Origin: Anaerolineaceae bacterium UBA700
GTDB taxonomy: Bacteria; Chloroflexota; Anaerolineae; Anaerolineales; Anaerolineaceae
Reading direction: 5' to 3'
NCBI GenBank assembly: GCA_002298885.1
Contig: DBMK01000213.1
Location: forward strand, 1 to 64,000
DNA length: 64,000 bases
This document shows positions 1 to 8,200 of this stretch, one piece after another. Below the pieces are notes generated by a model. The model was not told the origin of the DNA. It was given only the letters and a program-made list of their open reading frames with translations, and made no database searches. Position numbers and translations under genes: made by a program. Each line of letters begins with the position of its first letter. The stretch's first letter is position 1.

Positions 1-22
1 TTTCGGGACAAAAACACCGCAT
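1..22 (-). CDS. start of a gene running off the left edge
   Basis: Only the first seven codons are present. On the minus strand an AGGAGG Shine-Dalgarno core lies seven bases before an ATG at 22-20, and the reading frame stays open to the edge (M-R-C-F-C-P-E). It would follow the ABC transporter gene in the same direction, after a short GC hairpin at 36-51. The product cannot be named. The call rests on the ribosome binding site and spacing alone. Confidence 0.35.
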
Positions 23-35
23 TTAAATACCTCCT

Positions 36-51
36 GCCCCCTTGAGGGGGC
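36..51 (-). terminator. GC hairpin after the ABC ATPase gene
   Basis: GCCCCC and GGGGGC pair perfectly (6 bp) around a four-base TTGA loop, 19 bases past the stop of the minus-strand ATPase gene. No T-run follows on either strand, so it may be a weak terminator or a stabilising mRNA end rather than a full intrinsic terminator. Confidence 0.35.
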
Positions 52-69
52 GGGGCCGGGGTGGGGGTG

Positions 70-741
70 CTATTCGGTTACTTTGCCGCCGGCCATCTTG
101 ATGTCGCGGGTGCCGTAGCGGATGAGGGAGGTGGAATGCGTCACCAGGACGATCGTGACCCCGGTCTCGTCGTACACCTGCTTGAACAGGTCCATGATCT
201 CGGTTTCGGTCTGCTCGTCCAGGTCGCTGGTCGGCTCGTCGGCGAGCAGTAGCTGCGGGTGGTTCATCAGGGCGCGGGCGATGACCACGCGCTGCTGCTG
301 CCCGGCGGAAAGCTGCCGGGGATAAGCATTTTCTTTATCTTTGAGGCCGACCAACTCGAGCAGCTCTGAGGAACGGGCGGTTCCCTCCTCTTTCGCGCCG
401 TCCCCGCCGAAAATGGTGGGCAGGGCCACGTTCTCACGCGTGGTCAGTGTCGGCAGCAGGCTGGGGAACTGGAACACGAAGCCGATCTTGCGGTTGCGCA
501 GCATGGCCTGCTGGCGGTCGGGCAGGCTCCACAGGTCCTGCCCTTCGAATAATACCCGGCCCGAGGAAGGGTGGGTCAGCCCGGCCATCAGGTTGAGCAG
601 GGTGGTCTTGCCGGAGCCGGAGCGCCCGGTGATCACCACGAATTCGCCCTTTTCGATCTTCAGGCTCACCCCGCGCACCGCCTGGACGCTGTTTTCTTTG
701 CTCAACGGATAGATTTTGGCAACCTGGTCCAATTCGATCAT
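70..741 (-). CDS. ABC transporter ATP-binding protein, MacB/LolD type
   Basis: A 223-residue cytoplasmic ATPase of the family that powers MacB/LolCDE/FtsX-type membrane machines. Visible motifs are Walker A GRSGSGKTT near residue 40, a Q-loop (FQFPSLLP), the signature LSAGQQQR near residue 145, Walker B LLLADEPTSDLD and the H-loop in LVTHS. Length is normal for the family. The stop of the permease gene lies one base before this start, so the two form one operon. The substrate (lipoprotein, peptide, lipid or drug) cannot be read from the sequence. The partner permease is truncated, so this ATPase may now lack a working membrane subunit. Confidence 0.9.
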   Translation of the reverse strand: MIELDQVAKIYPLSKENSVQAVRGVSLKIEKGEFVVITGRSGSGKTTLLNLMAGLTHPSSGRVLFEGQDLWSLPDRQQAMLRNRKIGFVFQFPSLLPTLTTRENVALPTIFGGDGAKEEGTARSSELLELVGLKDKENAYPRQLSAGQQQRVVIARALMNHPQLLLADEPTSDLDEQTETEIMDLFKQVYDETGVTIVLVTHSTSLIRYGTRDIKMAGGKVTE

Positions 742-742
742 G

Positions 743-1684
743 TCATTCCCTCATCGCAACGGCGGGGTCCTGGCGGCTGACGCGCACGGCAGGGATCAGC
801 GCTGCCAGAAGAACGCACACCAGGGCCGCGCCCAGGCCGATGACAATCTGTCCCAGCAGCGGCGTAAGGGAAGGGAACAGGAAGGGCACGCCGAGCAGGT
901 CGATGATCAGGGCGCGGAACAGGTTGACCACCAGCACGGCCAGGATGATGCCCGTCAGGCTGCCTCCCAGCGCCAGGGCTCCGGCTTCAGCCAGAAGCGA
1001 TTTCATAATAAAAGTGCGCGTAGCTCCCAGAGCGCGTAGCACGCCTAATTCACGCTTGCGCTCGTTGGCGGCCATGGTGAACACCAGGCTGATCAGTACG
1101 GTCGCCAGCAGCCACACAAAGCCCACAACCAGCAGCAGTATGTTGAGCAGCCCGCTCATTTGCTTACGGTAGCTCTGGAAGAGGTTGGAGCTGGCAATGG
1201 GGGTCACGTCCGGAACCTGCTGGATGATTTTGACAGCGACTTCGTTGGGATCGAGGCCGGGGTCCACCTTCACCATCACCGCCGAGATTTCACCAGAGGG
1301 GATGAGCAAGGGTTTCTCGGCCTGGGTGAACGACAGGCGCGCCATATCCTGGGCGGTGTCGCAGGTGACGAACATGCTCTGGTCCAGGCCGGTGCCGGTC
1401 TCTTCGATGTTGGCGACCAGGGTGACGAAATAGCCGTACAGCTTGATGTTCTGCTGACCTTCGGGCGTGAAGACGTAATGCCCGCCCACAGCCTGGCCCA
1501 AGCGCAGCCCCGCGCCGATCTTTTGCTTTAGCCAGGGTTGGATGGTGAAATCGGTGGCGGGGTCGTAGGCCACCAGGAACATGTCCGAGACTGAGCAGCA
1601 GGAGGCGCCGGTGAGCGTGGACAGGTACAATTGGGGCGAGGTCTGGGCCACGCCGGTTCCGTAATCGGATTTCCCCGTAAACAA
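743..1684 (-). CDS. FtsX/MacB-like permease, N-terminus missing
   Basis: The last ~180 residues are a typical FtsX domain with three membrane segments, a cytoplasmic loop ERKRELGVLRALGA and the terminal motif VSRQDPAVAMRE. Ahead of it is part of the extracytoplasmic (MacB_PCD-like) domain. Family members are usually about 380-420 residues and begin with a transmembrane helix. This one has 313, no N-terminal helix, a TTG as first possible codon, no ribosome binding site and an in-frame TAA five codons upstream. The sequence just upstream (about 1690-1800) is much richer in A+T than the gene. It is best read as a 5'-truncated, probably dead gene left by a rearrangement, in an operon with the ATPase that follows. 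Confidence 0.75.
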   Translation of the reverse strand: MFTGKSDYGTGVAQTSPQLYLSTLTGASCCSVSDMFLVAYDPATDFTIQPWLKQKIGAGLRLGQAVGGHYVFTPEGQQNIKLYGYFVTLVANIEETGTGLDQSMFVTCDTAQDMARLSFTQAEKPLLIPSGEISAVMVKVDPGLDPNEVAVKIIQQVPDVTPIASSNLFQSYRKQMSGLLNILLLVVGFVWLLATVLISLVFTMAANERKRELGVLRALGATRTFIMKSLLAEAGALALGGSLTGIILAVLVVNLFRALIIDLLGVPFLFPSLTPLLGQIVIGLGAALVCVLLAALIPAVRVSRQDPAVAMRE

Positions 1685-1829
1685 TTTCAGTGATGATTAA
1701 CTATCTATCCTAAAACCAGCTTATATATTTGAACGAATCTAAATGTGAAATCAATCACTAGCCAATTAAAAATTGGACTATTAAAAGACAATTTACGGGA
1801 AACGGGTGGCCTAGACAGATGCGCGGCCC

Positions 1830-3437
1830 TCATGGATTGCCGAAAATGATGGGAATCCAGTTGGATTGGCAGGCCACCGTCTGGGGTACCGAGCCGTCGA
1901 TGGCATAGGCCGTCAGGTGATTGTTTTCGTCGCTGATGTAGAGCACGCCGTTATCCACCACCGGCGCGGACCAGTGGATGGTGCCGATCGTGTTGTCGGA
2001 CCACAGGGTGCTGCCGGTGAACGGGTCCAGGGCGCGGATCATGCCGTGGGTGGCATCCACTGAGGAAGCCAGGTAGAGCACGCCGTTCGCCATTGCCGGC
2101 GAGGAGCTATTCGTGTAGGTATCGTTCTTCCATTGGAAAGCCAGGCCGGGCAGTCCACCGGCGTCGAAGACGAGCTTGAAGGCGCAGATGCCGAAGTCGT
2201 TGGAGATGAAGACCCACACGCTGCCGTCGGCCGGGTTGGTCCACACCACCGGGGCGGTGCGTACCTCGAAATCATTGGTGGCTGTATCGCCGATGGGCAC
2301 GTCCAGCACGGCGCCGATCTGGCCCTCCAGGTGGCCCGGGCTGCTCTGCCCGCTGAGGTTGGCCAGGTTAAGCAGGCGGATTTTGCCGTCCTTACCGCTC
2401 TGCAGGGCCAGGTATTTGACCGCCGAGCCGGGTGGTACGGGCAGGATGGCCGGGGCAGTGCTGCCAAGGTCGATGTCGAAGTTGTTGAGCTGCGCCCAGA
2501 CGTCCGGGGTGTAGGAGTCCAGCGGGCCGCCGTTAGCGCCGCTGCCGTCCGGGTTCAGGGCGATGACCGAATCGCCCCAATCGTGTTTGGCCGGGTCGAA
2601 CGGCCCGTTGGCGGTGGTCATGAAGATTTTATCCAGGCCCGGCACGTAGACCACGCCGGAGCGCCCCCAGACGGAGGCCTGGATATCCGGGCAGCCGGGC
2701 GAACCGGGGGCGTAGGTGAAGTGGACGGCCTGGTCGCTGCACACCATGTTGAACACTTTCTGGGCGCCGTTGGACAGGTCGATGGCTACGATGTGCCCCT
2801 GGTATTCGCCCCAATCGCCGGGGTAGCTGGCAAAGGGGACGTAAAGGTACGAATGCCCATTGCGGGCGGTGGCAAAGACCAGGGAGGCAGACTGTTTTTC
2901 CAGGTCGGGTTTGAGCGTCGCCAGCTCGGGCCAGGCCGCATCCACGACCTCGGCGCCGTCGCCCACCTGGTATTTATGAACCTTGCCGTCCAGCGAGTAG
3001 GCGTAGACGTACTGCAGGTTGGGGTCGATGGCGGCGGCCGAGTGGACGATGCAATCGTAAGGGGTGTTCTTGATCTTGCAGGGGGCGGTGAAAGCCTGCT
3101 TGCTCCACACCGGGTCGCCGGTGTGGGCGTCCAGGGCGTAGATTCCGCCGGCCCAATTGGCGCCGTACACCACGTCGCGCTTACCACTTGCGGTCTGCAC
3201 CCCGGAGAGGTAGGCCAGCGGCCCGTCAATGGACGAGGTCAGGCTGGCCTGGAAGACGCGTTTCAATTGGCTGACGTTGGCGGGGGTGATCAGGGTTTCG
3301 TGCGAGTTGGCGCCGCTGTGCTGCATATCCCCGCCGAACTGTAGCCAGTTGTAGGCGCACACGGGGCCCAGCGCGGCCAGCCCCACCAGCACCGCCGAGA
3401 CCAGGATGGAAAAACTGCTGATGGCAGCTCTAATCAT
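1830..3437 (-). CDS. secreted PQQ-like beta-propeller protein
   Basis: A 535-residue protein with a signal peptide (residues 1-28, cleavage near VCA) followed by a propeller. Blade motifs of the form A-L-D-x-x-T-G-x-x-x-W recur (YALDAHTGDPVW near 100, RALDPFTGSTLW near 480). The opening WLQFGGDMQHSG is typical of pyrrolo-quinoline-quinone-like propellers and polyvinyl-alcohol-dehydrogenase-like proteins. Several cysteines are present, but no CxxCH haem site and no clear catalytic pair, so an enzymatic role is unproven; it may be a scaffold or binding propeller. ATG start with GAGAGG seven to eight bases ahead. It sits alone between AT-rich gaps. Confidence 0.8.
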   Translation of the reverse strand: MIRAAISSFSILVSAVLVGLAALGPVCAYNWLQFGGDMQHSGANSHETLITPANVSQLKRVFQASLTSSIDGPLAYLSGVQTASGKRDVVYGANWAGGIYALDAHTGDPVWSKQAFTAPCKIKNTPYDCIVHSAAAIDPNLQYVYAYSLDGKVHKYQVGDGAEVVDAAWPELATLKPDLEKQSASLVFATARNGHSYLYVPFASYPGDWGEYQGHIVAIDLSNGAQKVFNMVCSDQAVHFTYAPGSPGCPDIQASVWGRSGVVYVPGLDKIFMTTANGPFDPAKHDWGDSVIALNPDGSGANGGPLDSYTPDVWAQLNNFDIDLGSTAPAILPVPPGSAVKYLALQSGKDGKIRLLNLANLSGQSSPGHLEGQIGAVLDVPIGDTATNDFEVRTAPVVWTNPADGSVWVFISNDFGICAFKLVFDAGGLPGLAFQWKNDTYTNSSSPAMANGVLYLASSVDATHGMIRALDPFTGSTLWSDNTIGTIHWSAPVVDNGVLYISDENNHLTAYAIDGSVPQTVACQSNWIPIIFGNP

Positions 3438-3557
3438 TATGTCCTCTCATCGCGACAATATGGATAAATTCTATGCTATTGGTGATGATACCATAATTAT
3501 CGCAGGCCCCCTCTTGGGGCAAATGCAATTTTCGGGTAAAATTGAAGTGGAATTCCC

Positions 3558-3679
3558 GCCCTCGTAGCTTAATGGGCAGAGCGATGGGTTACGAAACAAA
3601 AGATAAATCCAAAAGAAACCAGTACATAAAGAGATTTGATGTTTACTTGCCCTCACTTCCCATATATAGGGGTTCGATT
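3558..3679 (+). pseudogene. broken tRNA-Arg(ACG)-like sequence
   Basis: Bases 3558-3583 match the first 26 bases of the intact tRNA-Arg at 46241 at 24 positions. They continue with ATGGG and the seven-base anticodon loop TTACGAA (anticodon ACG). Pairing then fails for 63 bases. At 3659 a CCCAT appears, exactly complementary to ATGGG, followed by ATAT and AGGGGTTCGATT, which reads like a variable loop and T-arm. The 3' acceptor strand is absent. So this is either a tRNA with an insertion just after the anticodon loop and a lost 3' end, or a 5' tRNA fragment beside a chance match. It cannot make a normal tRNA as it stands. Confidence 0.5.
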
Positions 3680-3940
3680 TTAAAGATTGTGGTTGGCAAA
3701 GTTTGAAATGAAAAGATGTGCTCACGTTGGCCCTGAAAAGGAAGAAATGAATTCAATTGGCATTGGATCGGCAAGCAAGTTCACCAGTCAAGTTCCCTTG
3801 ATTGCCAAAAACAAATCGTAAGGAAGCATTATGAACATTACACTGAAGACGAGAAGGCTCGCAAGCATTAAATTGGTAAAAACACGAAAAAAGATGCTGA
3901 TTGATTTGTATATGAATATTTTATTAAATGGATTTGATAA
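3680..3940. other. AT-rich gap without a supported gene
   Basis: No open frame here has a ribosome binding site or recognisable domain. The stretch is clearly richer in A+T than its surroundings and lies between the tRNA remnant and the hairpin at 3941-3971. It may hold foreign or decayed DNA. Confidence 0.4.
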
Positions 3941-3971
3941 GAAGGGCACACCCCCAAGGGGTGTGCCCTTC
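3941..3971 (-). terminator. hairpin closing the secretome cluster
   Basis: A perfect 14-bp stem (GAAGGGCACACCCC pairing with GGGGTGTGCCCTTC) with a three-base CAA loop lies 33 bases beyond the stop of the last minus-strand secretome gene. On the minus strand it is followed by an A/T-rich but not strictly T-run sequence. It is very probably the transcription end of the cluster. Confidence 0.65.
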
Positions 3972-4003
3972 ACCAATTCATTTCAGAATTTAGAGCCGAG
4001 GCC

Positions 4004-4717
4004 CTAATACAGCACGGGCAAATAGATGATGTAGTTCGAGGTCAGGTCTACCGGATTGGATTGGTTATTGGTATTGGTAAAGACCAACTCGAGCCAGTAA
4101 AAGTAATGCCAACCCTGGCTGACTGAATCCACAAACTGGTAATCGAAGCCCACCAGCTGGCCTGGGTTGTGGGCTGCCAGCAGGCTGCTGTTTTGTTTTT
4201 GTTTGACACCGTTCAAAGATTCGGACCGGTACACATTAAAACCAACCAGGTCGACTTCCGTGGCCGTCCTCCAATCCAGCTGCACCATATTGAGCCTGGG
4301 TTTGCCTGAAAATGAGACCAAAGTGGCAACCGTCGGAGTTTCGGTCAGGTTGAGATTCACCGTCAATCCGTCGCTGGTCCACGTAGCAGTCTGATCGGCA
4401 TTCACGCCGTCAATCGTAAACACGATCGTGTTGCCTTGGACACCGCCCTCGATCACACCGGTCGTTGAAGGGTCATCACCAGGCACCAGGAAACTGTATA
4501 CCGAATCGCCCTGCCAGGTTAAGGATTGTGTATCGGCATAGACCACGCCATTAATCAATGCCCTGACATGGGTGCCATCGAAAACATTGCTGCCATTCAC
4601 TTTGACTGTCCCCCAAAAGGGTTTGGGCAGGGGTGGGACAGCCAAAACGGGGGTGACAGAAATTAAGATGAGTGTAAGGACGATAAAAAGAGAAGCAGTA
4701 ATGAGACTCTTTTTCAT
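4004..4717 (-). CDS. small exported FYG-module protein with FN3-like end
   Basis: 237 residues. Signal peptide at 1-26 ending VLA, then the cluster's FYG module at about 28-130 (LPKPFWGTVKVNG, VPGDDPSTT, IEGG, WTSDG). A fibronectin-like domain follows at about 135-225, with the motif LDWRTATEVDLVGFNVYRS. It ends in YIIYLPVLY, resembling the YLP-type ends of other exported proteins here. The start has TGGAGG six bases ahead. It is the last gene of the secretome cluster, 13 bases after its neighbour and just before the strong hairpin. Probable role: surface or matrix binding protein. No catalytic motif is seen. Confidence 0.75.
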   Translation of the reverse strand: MKKSLITASLFIVLTLILISVTPVLAVPPLPKPFWGTVKVNGSNVFDGTHVRALINGVVYADTQSLTWQGDSVYSFLVPGDDPSTTGVIEGGVQGNTIVFTIDGVNADQTATWTSDGLTVNLNLTETPTVATLVSFSGKPRLNMVQLDWRTATEVDLVGFNVYRSESLNGVKQKQNSSLLAAHNPGQLVGFDYQFVDSVSQGWHYFYWLELVFTNTNNQSNPVDLTSNYIIYLPVLY

Positions 4718-4730
4718 ATCAACCTCCAGA

Positions 4731-5144
4731 TTAATTCCTAAGTATAGGCAGATAGGAGAAATAAAGTTCAGTATTAAGGTTTTGGCTTACGTTTGTAGCG
4801 GAATGCCACAGGCCAGTTTGATCGAATATATGAATTCCGATTTTGAATTGGATTAAATCCCCTTCCTTTCCACCTTCAATTATATCAGGTGTGGCTGGAT
4901 CATCGCCCGGAATATCCAGGGCAAAAACAGAATTACCTTGATAAACTATGGAGAAAGTATGGGCATAGGAGACGCCATGGATATAGGCGTCGATGCGAGT
5001 GCCTTGCGCTACGGAAGCTCCATTAATCGATACGATGCCGTAAAAGCTGGAGGGCATTGGCGGGATTGCCAGCGCAGGGGTGACTGCCAGAATCCCTGCC
5101 AGGACAGTCAAAATAGAAGCATAGACCAGTCGTTTAATTAGCAA
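4731..5144 (-). CDS. minimal exported FYG-module protein
   Basis: 137 residues: a signal peptide (1-26, ALA) and a single FYG module (PPMPSSFYGIVSING, IPGDDPATPDIIEGGKEGD, GLWHSATN), ending in YFSYLPILRN. It is the smallest complete carrier of the module and so defines its boundaries. The start codon is TTG, with AAAGGATC seven bases ahead. It is transcribed with the following gene. Function unknown. The fold is likely a beta-sandwich like carboxypeptidase-regulatory domains, which is inference from the pattern of alternating hydrophobic residues. Confidence 0.75.
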   Translation of the reverse strand: MLIKRLVYASILTVLAGILAVTPALAIPPMPSSFYGIVSINGASVAQGTRIDAYIHGVSYAHTFSIVYQGNSVFALDIPGDDPATPDIIEGGKEGDLIQFKIGIHIFDQTGLWHSATNVSQNLNTELYFSYLPILRN

Positions 5145-5163
5145 TCTTTGATCCTTTCTATAG

Positions 5164-5205
5164 GCTGCAGGTACATTGCTGACGGCTGTGCCGAGTGCCT
5201 GCAGC
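5164..5205 (-). terminator. intergenic nested hairpin
   Basis: An 11-bp outer stem (GCTGCAGGTAC with GTGCCTGCAGC, one G-T pair) encloses a second stem CGGC-TGT-GCCG. It lies just past the stop of the 2806-residue gene and before the next start. There is no T-run, so it probably marks a processing or partial termination point rather than a hard stop. Confidence 0.45.
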
Positions 5206-5217
5206 TCTAATTGATTT

Positions 5218-8200
5218 TTACGGCTTGGGCCAGGAATCGGAAGCCGTTCCGTAAACCCAGTAGCCCCAGCCAGGCGTCAGCTCAGTCAGGTCATTGACCC
5301 AGGCGGGCGCCGACCGGTCGAACATCTTCCAGGGATCGGATAGATCGGCGGCATTGAATCCGAAGATCAGGCTGACCGAGTCGGGCACGGCAGAGGCCAC
5401 CGGTCGCGGAGCCGCCTCCTGGAAGCCGACAAGGTTCCATACACCCAGCACCAGGCTGGCGCCCGGCGGGGTTGGGACAGTGCCAGTGACGACCAGAGAG
5501 GCGCCAGACGTCATGTGGATCCAGAAGCCGACTTTTTCGTCGAGCTCGGTGAGGGTTTCTGGTGTTATCGGGTTGTTGTCAAACATGCGCCATGCTTGGC
5601 TAGCAGCATCCCAGCCGAAGACTGTGTCGTAGCTGCCGGTTATGCTCGCCAGCACCTGTTCAATGGCAGGGTTGACCGGCTGTAGAGGCAAGGAAACCAG
5701 GTTCCAACCGGGATGCAGGCTGATCGGGCTCGCCGGGTCGAAGTTAGCGGTGACCGAACGGGCTGCGTGCATGGTTACGTTGCAGACACCCGTGCCAGAG
5801 CAGGCGCCGCCCCAGCCGGTGAACGCAGAGCCCGTATCCGGGACGGCAGTCAGGGCAACCAGGGTGTCAGCGGCAAAGTCTGCCGAGCACGTGGCGTCGC
5901 ATTCGATTCCGATCGGATTGCTCGTCACAACGCCTGTTCCAGTGCCGGTCTTCGTGACCGTCAGCGTGTAGGTTGGAGAAAGCCCAGCCAGGGTGCGGAT
6001 TTCCGCCTCGCTCAAGGCCCGGTTGTAAACGCGCGCTTCATCGACGGTGCCTTTGAACCAGCGCTGGTTGTCACTTTGTGCGCCGATCGAGAGGGGTAAG
6101 CTGTTCGTTGTGATGGTTGTTCCGGCAGGAAGCAGCAGGTCGCTTTCCAGGGTGCCGTTGATATAAAGGCGCATGGTGGTTCCGTCAAAGGTGGCGGCAA
6201 CGTGCATCCAGGTCCCGTCAATTGGATACATAGTCGTGGCGTTAATCCGGTAGGTATCACCATTGGATGCCTGGTTGATGCGGAAAAATACTCTTTGAGA
6301 GCTGGCGTCTCCTTTGGTGGTGGCGAGGCTTAGCTCGTAGCCGTCAACAATGCCATTGATGGCTTTCTTGAGCAGGTCCTGGGTAGCAATTTGACCAGGC
6401 TTGATCCAGGCAGCCAGCGTGAGGGTGTTGAGGTTCAGCGAAGCGTTGTTCGGGACAAATCCATTTTGGTTGGTGCCGTTCAAAGCCAGGGCGTATGCGC
6501 CGACTTTCCCCGTCACCCACAGTGGGCTGCCGGATAGACTGGCGTCGTTATTGAAGCTCGAGCCATCGACCAGGACTGCGCCGCCGTTCTCCTCCATCTG
6601 CCAGCAGCCCACCAGGCTCGCATCGGAGCCACAGGCAGCGGCGCCGGTAACGATGGTGTCGGTGTCGGTTGCGCTGTTGTTGCTAAGGATTGGGTCCGTT
6701 ATCCCGCCCGGCGGGGTGATAGTGGCGGAATTTGTCATGCTGCCCCTGGCGCCGAGATCCAGGGTGGCGATGATTGTATAAGTAACACTGGCATTTACCG
6801 GCAGGTTTACTGTGTCGTTGATATTCCCGGTACCACTGGAAGAACACACACCGCCTGCTGCTCCAACGCAGGTCCAGGCTGCGTTAGTCAGAATGGCTGG
6901 CAGGGAATCAGCCAAGACCGCCCCGGTAACAGCCTGCGGGCCGTTGTTGGTGGCCTGGATGGTGAAGGTCAGGGTGTCACCTGGGCGGACCGTGCCCCGG
7001 CCATCTGTCTTGGTGATGGCCAGGTCGGCCCCGCTCGGAGCATTGGCTGCGCATTTTTGCCCCGCCACTTCAGAACCGTTGGAGTAAATCACAACAAATT
7101 CACTGTTGTAATTGGCTTTTATGCTTGAAACGTCATTGTAGGCTTCGGCTCGCAAGGTGGCGCGGCTGCTGAAATTGATGCTCTGGGTTGAGGATTGCCT
7201 GTAGATAATGGGATTGTTGCCTTCGGATGAGGTGTAGATCAACGTTAAGTGGCCGTGTACCTCGTCCAGCAGGATGATCGGCCGCGTGCCGGCTTCATCG
7301 ATGCCGTACAGGTCGTCCCACACGCCATTGGGGCGCCGGACGAGGAAGGCGATCTTGGGGTAACCGGCGGTGTCGTAGCTGGTCTTGACAGCTGCGTACA
7401 GGGTGCTGTCAGAGGCCACAGCCACGTGCAGGTGGTCATCCGCCATGCCAAGCCCGATCTCATTGTGGGCGGATTGCGATGCCGGCCGCTCGTCGGCCGA
7501 CCATACGGAAGGATCGGCGCCATCCACGTGCACTCTGAATCCGAAGTATTTGGTGGTTTCGTTAGCCCACAACACGCCGATCGTACCATTCGGCAGGGCT
7601 GTGACAACCGCAATATCATCGTTGGCGGCGACTCCCGTGGCCAGCACGATGGGTCCATTCCAGGTGGAATAGGGCGAAGCGCTGTGGTAAACAATGATCT
7701 CGCCGGTGTTGTTGTTATTGCGGGTTGCCAGCCACATCTCACCGGTCGAGTCACGATCGATGGTGGCGATTTCGCTGTTCGGCAAGGAGATGTTGACCAG
7801 GCTCGGGTTGGATGTCCACAGCTGGTAGGCACTGCCGGTAAATTCAGCCGTAATGAACTGGGTATTGGCATCGGCGTAGAGCAAAATATGAGCGAGATTG
7901 CCGGCCACTTTGATATCCGCCTTCGTGTCGGTGCGGCCAGAAAGCTTCAGCATTTCGGTCCAGGTGGTGCCCTGCAGCTGCCACAGCCAGGTGCCTGCTG
8001 AGCTGGCGCCCGAAGCGCTAGTGGGGAAGACAGCGTACCAGTTCCCACCGTAGCTCCAGACCTTGGACTGAGGTTTTTCACCGGTGGTTGTCGTAGCCGG
8101 CTTGGGGTTCAGGTTGGTGCAGGTGAGGCCGGTTGGCGGGGCGATGACAGGCGTGGCAGTGAAATCCTGGGCAGTCTGGTCGGCGGTAACACTGGTGTAG

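Noticed and set aside
2133..3344. 403-codon plus-strand open frame
   Set aside because: It lies wholly antisense to the beta-propeller gene, has a composition expected from its GC-rich shadow and no domain or ribosome site.
3471..3725. 84-codon minus-strand frame
   Set aside because: It crosses the broken tRNA-Arg sequence, has no ribosome binding site and no recognisable domain.
3788..3976. 62-codon hydrophobic minus-strand frame
   Set aside because: Its first codons are the terminator hairpin; A/T-rich DNA gives hydrophobic codons by chance. No ribosome site.
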